A stretch of 64,000 nucleotides of DNA from Emticicia sp. C21 (GTDB taxonomy: Bacteria > Bacteroidota > Bacteroidia > Cytophagales > Spirosomataceae). The stretch covers positions 248,279 through 312,278 of the forward strand of contig NZ_QVMT01000005.1 in the NCBI RefSeq assembly GCF_003418935.1. The letters run 5' to 3'. Shown piece after piece: positions 9,296 through 18,649 of this stretch; positions within the stretch are counted from its first letter, which is position 1, and the number at the start of each line of letters is the position of its first letter. The translations under genes and the position numbers were made by a program. Below the pieces are notes generated by a model, which saw only the letters and a list, made by a program, of their open reading frames with translations, was not told where the DNA came from and did no database searches.

Positions 9296-9328
9296 GTTAT
9301 TCTATTTCAATTCTTCTAAACCTTAACT

Positions 9329-11086
9329 ATGAAAAAATTACTCTTCGCGCTCTTTGCCTGTTGGCAGATAAATACCTTTGCCCAGACAACTGAAGAAAAA
9401 TATGCTGAAGACCCTGCGTCTATTGAACAGGCAGGTGTACCTAAAGGAGAAATACTAAAATTTGAATTTGCTGATTCCAAGATTTTTCCGGGTACCTGGC
9501 GCGAGTATTGGGTATATGTTCCGGCACAATATACACCTGATAAACCGGCCTGCGTATATATCAATCAGGATGGTATTCAATGGAAAGCTCCTACGGTTTT
9601 TGATAACCTGATTCATAAAAAAGAAATGCCGGTTACGATTGGTATTTTTGTGATGCATGGAAGAGTAAAGGCGGCTAATAGTGAAACATCTCTAGATCGC
9701 TTTAACCGCAGTTATGAATACGATGGTTTGGGAGATAATTATGCAAGATTCATTTTAGATGAAATTCTCCCTGAAGTAGAAAAGAAGAAAACGAGCGATG
9801 GTCGTGCTATTCGTTTATCAAAAAGCGGAAATGATAGAGCTATAGGCGGCTCAAGCAGTGGAGCAGTTTGCGCTTTTACAGCTGCCTGGGAACGCCCTGA
9901 TGCCTTTTCAAGAGTATTTAGTGCCATTGGTACATATGTGGGTCTGAGAGGAGCCAATGAATATCCGACACTCATTCGTAAATACGAACCTAAGCCTATC
10001 CGTGTTTACTTGCAGGATGGTACCAATGATTTGAATATTTATGCAGGCGACTGGTGGAAATCGAATGAGCTGATGGAAAGAGCCTTGATTTTTTCTGGCT
10101 ATGAAGTAAATCATGTTTGGGGTGAGGGTGGACATAATGGCAAACATGGAACTGCTATCTTTCCTGAGGCTATGCGGTGGCTTTGGAAAGATTATCCGAA
10201 ACCTGTCACAGCAGGTAAAACCAAGAACCCGTTTTTAAGCGATATCCTACTTGATAATGAAGGGTGGGAATTGGTAGGTGAAGGTTATACTTTTACAGAG
10301 GGTACGGCTGCCAATGCGACAGGAGAAGTATTCTATCAGGATATTCCTAATTCAAAAACCTATAAAGTGGGATTAGATGGTAAATTGACAACCCTGGATA
10401 TTGATGCTAAGAAATCAAGCGGCACGGCTTTTAGTCCTGATGGGAAAAGGTATGTAGTGGCAGGTGGAACAAAGCAAATAATCAGCCATGATGCAACAGG
10501 TAAAGAAACAGTCGTAGCTGATAACCAGACAGGAAATGATATTGTAGTAGCTAAAAATGGCAATATATACATTACAGCGCCTAATGGTGTAAGCAATCCA
10601 AGCAAATTGTATTTGATAAGACCGAATGGCGAAAAGATAGAAGTTGATGAGGGCTTAAAATTTGCCAATGGCTTGACTCTCTCGCCTGACCAGACACAGT
10701 TATATGTAACCGAATCAGCCTCTCATTGGGTATGGGTATACCAGGTTCAAGCTGATGGCAGATTATCTCATAAGCAAAAATATGGGTGGCTTCATGTACG
10801 CGATACGGATGAAAATGCTTGGTCGGACGGATTAAAATGTGATAGAGATGGCAGAGTATATGTTACAACACTCTCAGGAATACAAGTACTTGACCAAACC
10901 GGGCGAGTAAATGCCATTTTACCAGTACCTAAAACCAAGGGACAAGTATCAAATCTATGTTTCGGCGGGCCAAATTTTGATGTGATGTATATTACTTGTG
11001 TAGATAAGGTGTTTCGTCGGAAAGTGAAAGTAAAAGGAGCGAATACTTTTGATACGCCTAATAAACCGGCAGCGCCGAGGCTTTAA
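9329..11086 (+). CDS. Secreted esterase fused to an SMP-30/gluconolactonase-like beta-propeller
   Basis: A 585-residue two-domain exported protein. A Sec signal peptide (1-19) is followed by an alpha/beta-hydrolase of the enterochelin-esterase-like type at about 40-290. Its nucleophile elbow is GGSSSG (Ser176), the likely acid is Asp230 or Asp234 in QDGTNDLN, and the base is His269 in GEGGHN. From about 305 to the end there are propeller-type repeats (TAFSPDGKRY, LTLSPDQTQLYV, WSDGLKCDRDGRVYV) like the SMP-30/gluconolactonase family. A natural inference is hydrolysis of sugar esters and lactones in the periplasm, but the substrate is unknown. It has its own promoter and no partner gene. Confidence 0.85.
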   Translation: MKKLLFALFACWQINTFAQTTEEKYAEDPASIEQAGVPKGEILKFEFADSKIFPGTWREYWVYVPAQYTPDKPACVYINQDGIQWKAPTVFDNLIHKKEMPVTIGIFVMHGRVKAANSETSLDRFNRSYEYDGLGDNYARFILDEILPEVEKKKTSDGRAIRLSKSGNDRAIGGSSSGAVCAFTAAWERPDAFSRVFSAIGTYVGLRGANEYPTLIRKYEPKPIRVYLQDGTNDLNIYAGDWWKSNELMERALIFSGYEVNHVWGEGGHNGKHGTAIFPEAMRWLWKDYPKPVTAGKTKNPFLSDILLDNEGWELVGEGYTFTEGTAANATGEVFYQDIPNSKTYKVGLDGKLTTLDIDAKKSSGTAFSPDGKRYVVAGGTKQIISHDATGKETVVADNQTGNDIVVAKNGNIYITAPNGVSNPSKLYLIRPNGEKIEVDEGLKFANGLTLSPDQTQLYVTESASHWVWVYQVQADGRLSHKQKYGWLHVRDTDENAWSDGLKCDRDGRVYVTTLSGIQVLDQTGRVNAILPVPKTKGQVSNLCFGGPNFDVMYITCVDKVFRRKVKVKGANTFDTPNKPAAPRL

Positions 11087-11564
11087 CCTGTGGTTTGCGT
11101 GTCACGACTCTACTCTGACGAATATGGGCGTGGAACATTTAATGGTACTCTAAGTTAAGTAATAATTGGCTTAAATCTTTTGTTAGGTAAAATGGCAAAA
11201 TTATGAAATTTATCAATTAATTGATAAAAATGCAAAAACAGCATTTAAATAAAAAATTACCGTAAAATAAATTTCTTAAAACAATGGCAATGAAATAAAA
11301 ATAATTTATGTATATTTGGTTTATTAAAAAACAACATTCTGTGATATAAAAAACACTAAAACGCATACATTTTTTTGTGTCCGCCATTTCCTGCTTCTAT
11401 TATACAGAAGTACTTATTTCTATTATTCTAAAGTATAAGATTCAGCTTTTCTCAATAAATTTCCTCAAAGTAGTCTTTAGAAATTTTTCAATTAATGTTT
11501 TAAAAGCATTTTTTCTGAACCTCATTATTTAATTAATTGTATTACCTAATATCTTAAAAATGTC
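11087..11564. other. 478-base AT-rich intergenic region with palindrome and candidate promoter
   Basis: No ORF is supported here. It contains a perfect 20-bp palindrome at 11209-11228 (TTTATCAATT and its complement) and a consensus -7 box TATATTTG at 11311-11318. The latter would give the lipoprotein gene at 11565 a leader of about 240 bases. Base composition is more AT-rich than in the flanking housekeeping genes. No stable terminator-like hairpin was found. Confidence 0.5.
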
Positions 11565-11960
11565 ATGAAAAAGAGTATTTTATTTTTATCAATATCAGCT
11601 ATGTTAATGTTTTCATGTAGCATAAACCAACCTTCACCAGAAACCAAGCTTTATGCAGATTTATGCATTAGCCCAGATAAGTATAATTTACCTATTAAAC
11701 TATCAGAATTTAAGGAAGCAAACGCTGTGATAAAATATGGCACCGGTGCTTCTTATGCTTATTTCTGGTATATTCAAATTGAAGGCCATGAAAACACACC
11801 TTTTACTCCTTGCATGTTCCCGGAAGAGTTTAAACGTAATGGAATGAAAGTAATAATTTCAGGAACTTCGTACACTTTAAATTGCAAAGCGGGAATGCCA
11901 TGTGGAGGAATGGCAAGTGGACCCTTCGTAATCGATAGTATTAAACAGGTGGAAAATTAA
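11565..11960 (+). CDS. Hypothetical small lipoprotein
   Basis: A 131-residue protein with a signal peptide ending in a lipobox-like LMFSC (Cys18), so it is likely lipid-anchored. The mature part contains four further cysteines (in YADLCISP, FTPCMFP, LNCKAGMPCGG), which could form disulfides in the periplasm. No family recognised. It precedes the T9SS metalloprotease gene by about 130 bases in the same direction and shares its AT-rich codon use. An inhibitor or partner role is possible, but nothing shows it. Confidence 0.7.
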   Translation: MKKSILFLSISAMLMFSCSINQPSPETKLYADLCISPDKYNLPIKLSEFKEANAVIKYGTGASYAYFWYIQIEGHENTPFTPCMFPEEFKRNGMKVIISGTSYTLNCKAGMPCGGMASGPFVIDSIKQVEN

Positions 11961-12093
11961 ATATTTTAAGTGATTATAAAGTTATAGGTGTTTTTTTGAG
12001 GATGCAAATTTTATTCACGTTTCTCCCAAACGGTGACTAGTCTTATGTAATGAATACCCGTGTATTATTTATCCATATAAAACAACAAATGTG

Positions 12094-13815
12094 ATGAAAA
12101 AAAATCTGATTTTTTTAACCCTCTTTTTTCTTTCTTTTTTATCCTTTGCTCAACCCTCAATCACCTTAACTGGTTCTCCTGCAGACTTAAATAAGATTGA
12201 GGAAGATAAATTAAATGAAATATTCATGGAATATAAGGTTTTTACATTTTCTAAAAGTGAGTTAGAACTCGCAAAATCAAAAAAGAATATCATCTTTAAT
12301 CTACCAGGTACATCCTTTCCTCAAGAATCTTTCGAATTCATAGATTCGGATTTATTTGCAGCGGATTACAAAAAAGAAAGTAATGAAGTCAAATCTCTGC
12401 TTGAAAATAATAGCTTTTTAAGAGCTATAAACCTTGAGAGGGAAACATTTAGTTTAACAATCAGTAAAGAATCAATTAGTGGACGATATCATTCAGGAGT
12501 GGATGGTGATTGGAATTTTTCAACAATCCGACATTTTTTTGGTAAAGATTTTAGTGAAGAAAAAGTCGTAGTTTATAGGTCTGATTCATACAAAAAAGGG
12601 CATGAAGATATGTGTGGAACGGAAGGGATTGTTCAAAATTTAAAAAAGAAATATAGAATTAATACCTTTGGAATAAATAATTATTGTCGGAAGATATTTG
12701 TGGCGATAGAAGGTGATAATGAATGGAATTCTTTCTTCGGAGTTAATGCTTCCTCTCAAATGGCTAGTATAATGAATACTGTTACCACAATATTTGGAAG
12801 TGAATTATCAATGGTAGTTCAGGTATCAAGTTCAACTCTTTGGACAACTACAGATCCATACACAAGTACTTCAATAACTAAAGGTCCTGCTCTAAGTGAA
12901 TTTCGTAATTGGTGGAATAGTAATAGAACAGGTATCACCAGAGACTGTGCATTATTATTTTCTAAAAGAACTTTTGCACTAGAAGGAGGCCTTCAATACG
13001 TAGGAGTAGCATATGCTAATTCTCTTTGTAGTTCAGATGCTTATGGGATGATAGCAAATCCATTAAATATAGAAACAATAACTTGTCATGAATTAGCACA
13101 TATTGTTGGCCATACGGGACATGATGATAGCCCTACAGGAACAATTATGGAGACGGCTAATTCAGGGAATATTAGTTCTTTTTCTAATTATTCTAAGGAT
13201 TTAATCTGGAATAACTTAGCTAGTGGACTAGAAAACTGTATAATAACAGGTAGCTTTCAAATGTATAAAGATGGCATTCTTATTACAACCTCTGATATCA
13301 ATTATGTATGCTTATCTAATTGGTATAATATGAATGCGGCGGGAATAAATAGTATTACTTGGAGTGTTCAAAACTTTGGAACAAGCGCATATATAGTCTC
13401 TTCAAGTAGCTCAAGTGCAACAGTATCAGCAGGAAGTAACGCTGGTACTTTTACAGTGAAGGCAAGTAAATCAAATGCTTGTGGTAATATTGATAGGTAT
13501 TATCAATTCGATGCTTCGAGTTGTTTTAGGTACTCTGTTTTCCCTAACCCTTCAAGTTCTAAATTAACAATTGCTTTTGATGATTTAAATTCAATTGAAA
13601 ATTTTCCTAATAAAATAGAGTTAATTAGTGATGCCACAAAATATTCGGCACTTTCGATTAATCTTTCGGAAGAATTTACTAAAAAAACAATCAAAGATGG
13701 TAGCAAGATAGAGCTTGATGTTAAAAGTCTTCCAAGAGGTATTTATTACTTAATAATTACCAACTTAAAACTCGAAAATAAACCTACAGAAACTGTTCGA
13801 ATTCTAATAGAATAA
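12094..13815 (+). CDS. Secreted zinc metalloprotease with T9SS C-terminal sorting domain
   Basis: 573 residues from the ATG at 12094 (a GTG lies one codon earlier). Residue numbers here count from that GTG. A signal peptide ends near LSFAQ (residue 21). A long N-terminal region resembling a propeptide is followed by a metzincin-like catalytic domain with HELAHIVG (His333, Glu334, His337, Gly340) and a downstream TIMET that could be the Met-turn (about 351-355). The last 80 residues start YSVFPNPSSSKLTI, the hallmark of a type A T9SS sorting domain, so export to the surface by type IX secretion is expected. The third zinc ligand is offset: His341 or His344, not the canonical position 343. Codon use is AT-rich, suggesting recent acquisition. 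Confidence 0.85.
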   Translation: MKKNLIFLTLFFLSFLSFAQPSITLTGSPADLNKIEEDKLNEIFMEYKVFTFSKSELELAKSKKNIIFNLPGTSFPQESFEFIDSDLFAADYKKESNEVKSLLENNSFLRAINLERETFSLTISKESISGRYHSGVDGDWNFSTIRHFFGKDFSEEKVVVYRSDSYKKGHEDMCGTEGIVQNLKKKYRINTFGINNYCRKIFVAIEGDNEWNSFFGVNASSQMASIMNTVTTIFGSELSMVVQVSSSTLWTTTDPYTSTSITKGPALSEFRNWWNSNRTGITRDCALLFSKRTFALEGGLQYVGVAYANSLCSSDAYGMIANPLNIETITCHELAHIVGHTGHDDSPTGTIMETANSGNISSFSNYSKDLIWNNLASGLENCIITGSFQMYKDGILITTSDINYVCLSNWYNMNAAGINSITWSVQNFGTSAYIVSSSSSSATVSAGSNAGTFTVKASKSNACGNIDRYYQFDASSCFRYSVFPNPSSSKLTIAFDDLNSIENFPNKIELISDATKYSALSINLSEEFTKKTIKDGSKIELDVKSLPRGIYYLIITNLKLENKPTETVRILIE

Positions 13816-13853
13816 TTTTATTAAAGAAACTTAGAGCTTTTAATAAATTAAAG

Positions 13854-13908
13854 ATTCAGTGTATGTGCAACGGTAATATTTGTCAGACATAGCCGTTGCA
13901 CACTGAAT
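13854..13908. terminator. Bidirectional hairpin between convergent genes
   Basis: The inner stem GTGCAACGG/CCGTTGCAC (13865-13873 with 13893-13901) is 9 bp and perfect. It is extended by ATTCAGT/ACTGAAT outside a small bulge. It sits between the convergent protease and oxidoreductase genes and resembles in layout the palindromes at 39764-39861 and 53657-53700. Confidence 0.65.
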
Positions 13909-13913
13909 TCATA

Positions 13914-15038
13914 TTATGCCAATTTAATCTTCTTACCAGTGCGTGCAGCCTCATAAATAGCCGTCAGATATTTCATGTCTTTTAAGCCTTCTTCCCCTGA
14001 AATATGGCTTGGAAACATTTTGGTTTCCAGAAACTCACGAGCGATAGCTTCCAGCATATTAGCCTGATGATGCACAATTGGCAGATTCAGTTCTCCCTGA
14101 CTTGTGCGGCCCTTAATTGGCCCGTAGCTATAAGCAGGACTTAACTGAACGAAGCCTTTTTCATAAGTAATATATAATTGTTCAATATTGGTTTTATATG
14201 ATGTAAATCCATTGACAGTAACTGCATCGGGGAAGTCAAACTGCCATGAGAGAGACTCTTCCACATCTTTAAAACGAGTAGGGTCAGTAATAGGGCCAAA
14301 TTGGGCTGTTACGGCTAAAGGTTCTTTACCTGTTATATACCGAGAGCCTTGTACACAATAAATGCCTACGTCCATCAATGGGCCACCACCTGCCATTGGT
14401 TTTTTCAATCGCCATTGAGTTGGGTCGCCAATGGTAAAGCCAAAGTTTGAGTTAATGAATTTTACATTACCAAAAACTTTCTCACGGCTCATTCTGATGA
14501 CCTCCTTAGTAAAAGGCTCAAAGTGCATGCGGTAACCTACCCCCAACTGCACTCCGGCATCTTTACAAGCTTTTATCATCTCCTGGCATTCTTTTACCGT
14601 ATTTGCCATAGGCTTCTCGCACATTACGTGTTTACCTGCTTTCGCTGCACGTATCACATATTCGTGGTGCATAGAGTTGGGTAGCACAACATATACAATA
14701 TCAATATCTTTATTATCGGCTATCTGGTCAAATGTCTGATAGTTATATACATTCTTTTTCGGAATATTATATTTCTTCATCCATTCTTCGGCCTTAGATG
14801 GCGTACCTGTTACAATACCTGCCAGATAACAATTAGGAGTTTGTTCCAAACCAACGGCTAACTGATTTTTCGCATAACTCCCTAAACCCACTAAGGCAAT
14901 ACCCAATTTCTTGCCTTCATATTTGGATTTTGATTCGGGGATACTCACCAGAGAGGGAACAGTAAATGCTGCTGCTGTAGTGCCGAGCCCTACACCTAAA
15001 TTTTGCAGGAATGAACGGCGAGATTGATTTTCAGTCAT
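13914..15038 (-). CDS. Gfo/Idh/MocA-family oxidoreductase with Tat signal
   Basis: NAD(P)-dependent sugar oxidoreductase of the glucose-fructose oxidoreductase family. From the ATG at 15038 it is 374 residues and starts with a twin-arginine signal (SRRSFLQ, 6-12, then a hydrophobic run), so it is exported folded with its cofactor. The Rossmann loop is ALVGLGSYA (48-56), the family motif EKP is at 141-143, and Asp223 and Tyr227 in MDVGIYCV are likely active-site residues. A longer in-frame start at 15068 would put a hydrophobic stretch before the Tat motif and is unlikely. It lies 19 bases after the TolB-like gene, probably in one operon. Confidence 0.9.
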   Translation of the reverse strand: MTENQSRRSFLQNLGVGLGTTAAAFTVPSLVSIPESKSKYEGKKLGIALVGLGSYAKNQLAVGLEQTPNCYLAGIVTGTPSKAEEWMKKYNIPKKNVYNYQTFDQIADNKDIDIVYVVLPNSMHHEYVIRAAKAGKHVMCEKPMANTVKECQEMIKACKDAGVQLGVGYRMHFEPFTKEVIRMSREKVFGNVKFINSNFGFTIGDPTQWRLKKPMAGGGPLMDVGIYCVQGSRYITGKEPLAVTAQFGPITDPTRFKDVEESLSWQFDFPDAVTVNGFTSYKTNIEQLYITYEKGFVQLSPAYSYGPIKGRTSQGELNLPIVHHQANMLEAIAREFLETKMFPSHISGEEGLKDMKYLTAIYEAARTGKKIKLA

Positions 15039-15057
15039 TAGATTCAGGTTTAATAGT

Positions 15058-15966
15058 TTAATTATCAATTCGATAAGTCACGAAAGCTAATTGCTTACTA
15101 TCGGGAGACCAACTTGGTACATTAATAGTTCCCTGTCCGCCAAAAAATACTTCAGTTAAATCTTTAATTTTTTTGGTTTTCAAATCCATCAGGCGAAGTT
15201 TAACATCTTTACCAAACGGATGAGCCGCTTTCTGGTCTTCTATATAAGTAATAAAAACAATCGATTTACCATCGGGTGACGGGTGCGCAAACCAATTGCT
15301 ATATTCATCATTGGTGAGTTGTTCCTGCTCGCTTCCGTCAGGTTTCATACGGTAAATATGCATTTTTCCGGTACGGTGCGAATTGAAATAGATGTATTTC
15401 CCATCTGGAGAATATTCCGGGCCATCATCCAGACTTTGGGCATCAGTCAATCGTTTTTCTTCGCCACCGTTAACAGGGATACTATATACATCAAATTCGC
15501 CATTTCTTGAAGCGCAATAGACTAAGGTTTGTCCATCAGGAGAAATGCCATGCCAGTAAGAGGGAGCTTTTTCTGTAATGAGTTTAGGCGTACCACCGTC
15601 GATTGGAAGAGTGAAAATGCGCGAAGTGCCGCCTTTATTCCCTCGCATAGTACTATCGTTATGGCTGATAACTATCATTTTGCCATCAAAGCTGATGCCA
15701 TGGTCGTTATTGCATTTATTGGCAATGCCTGTATTGATAATGCCAAGTTTCTCACCGGAAGTAGAGACTCTTTCTAGTAACCCTTTGGCATTGATAATGA
15801 AGTATTTACCGTCTCTCGACCAGTTAGGGGCTTCAAAATGACGTTTTTCTTTGAGTATGATTGTTCGTTTGCCTGACTTTATGTCGATGGTTTCCAGTGT
15901 GCTTTCCACGTTCTGAGGTGCTTGGGCAAACACAGCAATGGGGAAGATAAAGAATAAGATTTTCAT
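15058..15966 (-). CDS. Exported TolB-like (PD40) beta-propeller protein
   Basis: A 302-residue protein with a short Sec signal ([15 protein letters not shown]). It is built of repeats such as [40 protein letters not shown] and [10 protein letters not shown], diagnostic of WD40-like PD40 propeller blades; about six blades are visible. Related proteins are periplasmic and often annotated as TolB-like transporters, but this is not the TolB of the Tol-Pal system, which has an extra N-terminal domain. It is the first gene of a two-gene unit with the Tat oxidoreductase, which suggests a shared carbohydrate-related role. Confidence 0.85.
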   Translation of the reverse strand: MKILFFIFPIAVFAQAPQNVESTLETIDIKSGKRTIILKEKRHFEAPNWSRDGKYFIINAKGLLERVSTSGEKLGIINTGIANKCNNDHGISFDGKMIVISHNDSTMRGNKGGTSRIFTLPIDGGTPKLITEKAPSYWHGISPDGQTLVYCASRNGEFDVYSIPVNGGEEKRLTDAQSLDDGPEYSPDGKYIYFNSHRTGKMHIYRMKPDGSEQEQLTNDEYSNWFAHPSPDGKSIVFITYIEDQKAAHPFGKDVKLRLMDLKTKKIKDLTEVFFGGQGTINVPSWSPDSKQLAFVTYRIDN

Positions 15967-16003
15967 AGAATTGAATACATTAGGCTTATAGTTGAATAGA
16001 AAC

Positions 16004-16011
16004 CAAATGTA
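16004..16011 (-). promoter_or_regulatory. -7 box of the TolB-like/oxidoreductase operon
   Basis: TACATTTG on the minus strand, 38 bases before the start codon at 15966. It matches TAnnTTTG; no good -33 element is seen. Confidence 0.5.
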
Positions 16012-16037
16012 TTCAATTTTTAATCAATTTACTAGAC

Positions 16038-17627
16038 TTATAGTACGGAATTCTCTGGTTTTCCGCCTAATTTATAAGGATAATCTGTCGTATAATGTAG
16101 TCCTCGGCTTTCTTTACGTTTCATAGCACAGCGAATCACTAATTCAGCGCATTGCACCAGATTGCGCAATTCACAAAGCTTTACTGAAAGCTTGGTTTTC
16201 TTGTAGAATTCTTCTGTTTCATCTTTTACCAGTTTCAGGCGACGTAAAGCGCGTTCTAAACGGAAATCAGAACGGACAATACCTACGTAGTCAGACATCA
16301 TGCGTTGCACCTCACGCAAGTTGTGAGTAACCAGAATTTCTTCATTCGATTGTTCTGTACCAAATTCATTCCAATCAGGCACATTTTCCTGGAAGCTGAT
16401 TTTGTCCACATCTTCCATTGCCTGATGAGCAATGCGATGTCCGAAAACGGCTGCTTCCAGTAATGAATTAGATGCTAAACGGTTAGCTCCATGTAGTCCG
16501 GTAGAAGAACATTCACCGCAGGCAAACAAGCGATGAATAGTTGAATGTCCATATTCATCTACTAAAATACCTCCACATAAATAATGTGCGGCAGGTACTA
16601 CGGGAATCATGTCTTTAGAAATATCAAGCCCTATACTCAAGCATTTCTCATAAATGTTTGGAAAGTGCTGTAATATTAGTTCTTTAGGTTTGAATGAAAT
16701 ATCAAGATAAACATGATCTTCTCCCGATTTCTTCATTTCTGCATCTATCGAACGAGCCACTATATCACGGGGAGCCAAGGAGCCACGAGGGTCGTAGCTT
16801 TGCATAAATTCTTCGCCCTTTTTATTTTTCAATACCCCACCCTCACCACGTACGGCTTCGGTAATGAGGAAACTTGGATATTCACCCGGATTATATAAAG
16901 AAGTAGGGTGAAATTGTATCATTTCCATGTCTCTAACTCGGCCTTTGGCTCGATATATCATGGCAATACCGTCTCCCGTAGCAATCACTGGGTTGGTTGT
17001 GGCAGAGTAAATATTTCCTGCGCCACCAGTAGCCATTAGTGTAACCTTTGAAAGGATAGTTTCTACCTGATTGGTATGCACATTTAAGGCATAAACGCCA
17101 AAACAGGTAATATCACTCGTTTCACGTGTAACCTCAATCCCCAAATGGTGCTGGGTAATGATTTCAACGGCATAATAATGCGTCAGAATCTCAATATTCG
17201 GGTTTTTACTTACCTGTTCAAGCAAAGCCCGCTCAATCTCTTTGCCTGTAATATCTTTATAGTGTAGTATTCTCTTCTCTGAGTGTCCACCTTCACGTGT
17301 CAGGTCATATTCCGAACCATGTTTGTCGAAGTTAGTTCCATAATCAATTAATTCCTGAATACGGTCAGGGCCCTCGGTTACCACTATCTCTACAATTTTT
17401 CGATCGCAGAGTCCATCTCCGGCAATCAATGTATCGCTGATATGTTTTTCAAAAGAGTCGGTTTCAGGGTCAAAAACAGCAGCTATACCACCTTGTGCAT
17501 ATTTGGTATTCGTTTCGTCGGCGTTTACTTTCGTCAGAATCAATACCTTTCCTTTGGCTGCTGCTTTTAGCGCAAAACTCAAGCCTGCAATACCGGAACC
17601 TATCACTAAAAAATCTACTTTTTGCAT
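16038..17627 (-). CDS. nadB: L-aspartate oxidase
   Basis: Cytosolic FAD enzyme oxidising L-aspartate to iminoaspartate, the first step of de novo NAD synthesis. The 529-residue protein has the FAD loop IGSGIAG (9-15), TKYAQGGIAA (41-50), REGGHSEKR (111-119) and the succinate-dehydrogenase/fumarate-reductase-type motif RGEGG. The C-terminal helical domain typical of NadB is complete. nadA and nadC are not in the window, though nadK lies 2.6 kb away on the other strand. A near-complete promoter overlaps the 3' end of the upstream SDR gene, so nadB can be transcribed independently. Confidence 0.96.
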   Translation of the reverse strand: MQKVDFLVIGSGIAGLSFALKAAAKGKVLILTKVNADETNTKYAQGGIAAVFDPETDSFEKHISDTLIAGDGLCDRKIVEIVVTEGPDRIQELIDYGTNFDKHGSEYDLTREGGHSEKRILHYKDITGKEIERALLEQVSKNPNIEILTHYYAVEIITQHHLGIEVTRETSDITCFGVYALNVHTNQVETILSKVTLMATGGAGNIYSATTNPVIATGDGIAMIYRAKGRVRDMEMIQFHPTSLYNPGEYPSFLITEAVRGEGGVLKNKKGEEFMQSYDPRGSLAPRDIVARSIDAEMKKSGEDHVYLDISFKPKELILQHFPNIYEKCLSIGLDISKDMIPVVPAAHYLCGGILVDEYGHSTIHRLFACGECSSTGLHGANRLASNSLLEAAVFGHRIAHQAMEDVDKISFQENVPDWNEFGTEQSNEEILVTHNLREVQRMMSDYVGIVRSDFRLERALRRLKLVKDETEEFYKKTKLSVKLCELRNLVQCAELVIRCAMKRKESRGLHYTTDYPYKLGGKPENSVL

Positions 17628-17683
17628 GAGATAAAATTTGAATACTTTTCAATAAAGTTATTGAAAGCGGTCTTTAAATTATT

Positions 17684-17715
17684 CAAATATAGGGGTTAGT
17701 TGTTTAGTTTTACAA
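17684..17715 (-). promoter_or_regulatory. Promoter of nadB (-33 and -7)
   Basis: On the minus strand TTG (17713-17715) is followed after 21 bases by TATATTTG (17684-17691). Spacing and boxes both match the Bacteroidota sigma-A promoter. The -33 lies within the end of the SDR coding region. Confidence 0.65.
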
Positions 17716-18469
17716 AACCTCCATCAATCAGGTAATCGCAGCCTGTAATGAATCCTGCTTCATCAGAGCATAGATATACAGCCAATGAGCCAATTTCCTC
17801 CGGTTTTGCCATACGGCCAATCGGTTGGGTTTTTGAAAGTTTATCAAACATTTCTTTTTCTTTACCCGGATAAGTCTTTTTCAGGAATCCATCTACAAAT
17901 GGGGTGTGTACACGAGCAGGAGAAATGCTGTTACAACGGATATTATGTTTCAGGTAATCTTTAGCTACTTGTAAAGTCATGGTATAAATAGCTCCTTTAC
18001 TCATCGAATAGGCAAACCTGTCGGGAATCCCGACTGTAGCGGCAATAGAAGCAATGTTAAGAATCACTCCACCGCCTTTCGCTCTGAAATGTGGGATAAG
18101 GGCTTGGAGACAGTTATAAGTACCTTTTACATTCACATTAAATACCTTGTCAAAATCTTCTTCTGAGGTAGTTTCAACCGTGCCTATATGAGCTATACCT
18201 GCATTATTCACCAGAATATCAATGGTATTTTCTTTAGCTATTTTGTCAATGGCTTTTTTTACCTCTCTTTGCTTGGATACATCTACCTGATGAAAGTAGG
18301 CTTCGCCACCATTAGCATTAATCAGGTCTGCTTCGCGTTCGGCTTGGTCGACATTTAATTCAAATATATGTACTGCTGCTCCTTGTTTAGCAAAAAGTCT
18401 GGAAATCGAAAGGCCTATGCCGCTTGCACCTCCGGTTACGATGGCTACTTTATTATCAAGACGAAACAT
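17696..18469 (-). CDS. Short-chain dehydrogenase/reductase
   Basis: Classical SDR of 257 residues, cytosolic and NAD(P)-linked. The cofactor loop TGGASGIG is at 12-19, NNAG at 88-91, and the catalytic set is Ser141, Tyr154 and Lys158 (YSMSK). An acidic residue after beta-2 (Glu37 in IFELN) favours NAD over NADP. The C-terminal GCDYLIDGGF is typical. Relatives act on sugars, sugar alcohols or 3-hydroxyacids; I cannot fix the substrate. It is followed by nadB 68 bases downstream, which has its own promoter. Confidence 0.9.
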   Translation of the reverse strand: MFRLDNKVAIVTGGASGIGLSISRLFAKQGAAVHIFELNVDQAEREADLINANGGEAYFHQVDVSKQREVKKAIDKIAKENTIDILVNNAGIAHIGTVETTSEEDFDKVFNVNVKGTYNCLQALIPHFRAKGGGVILNIASIAATVGIPDRFAYSMSKGAIYTMTLQVAKDYLKHNIRCNSISPARVHTPFVDGFLKKTYPGKEKEMFDKLSKTQPIGRMAKPEEIGSLAVYLCSDEAGFITGCDYLIDGGFVKLNN

Positions 18470-18521
18470 TTTACGGAAAATTAATAGATTAAATTTGCTG
18501 ACTAATACTTGAAATTTTCGT

Positions 18522-18529
18522 CAAAATTA
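18522..18529 (-). promoter_or_regulatory. -7 box of the SDR gene
   Basis: TAATTTTG on the minus strand, 52 bases before the start codon at 18469. Confidence 0.45.
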
Positions 18530-18562
18530 GCAGTCAATTCGGTAAGTAAAAATAATTCTAAA

Positions 18563-18570
18563 TACATTTG
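18563..18570 (+). promoter_or_regulatory. -7 box of the beta-CASP gene
   Basis: TACATTTG on the plus strand, about 80 bases before the ATG at 18650. It lies back to back with the SDR box in a 180-base divergent region. Confidence 0.45.
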
Positions 18571-18649
18571 TTAAAATGATAGATGCATTTGTCTTTTATA
18601 TTTTACCTAAAAGATTTTATTTCTCATAAATATTACTTGAAAAGGACTT

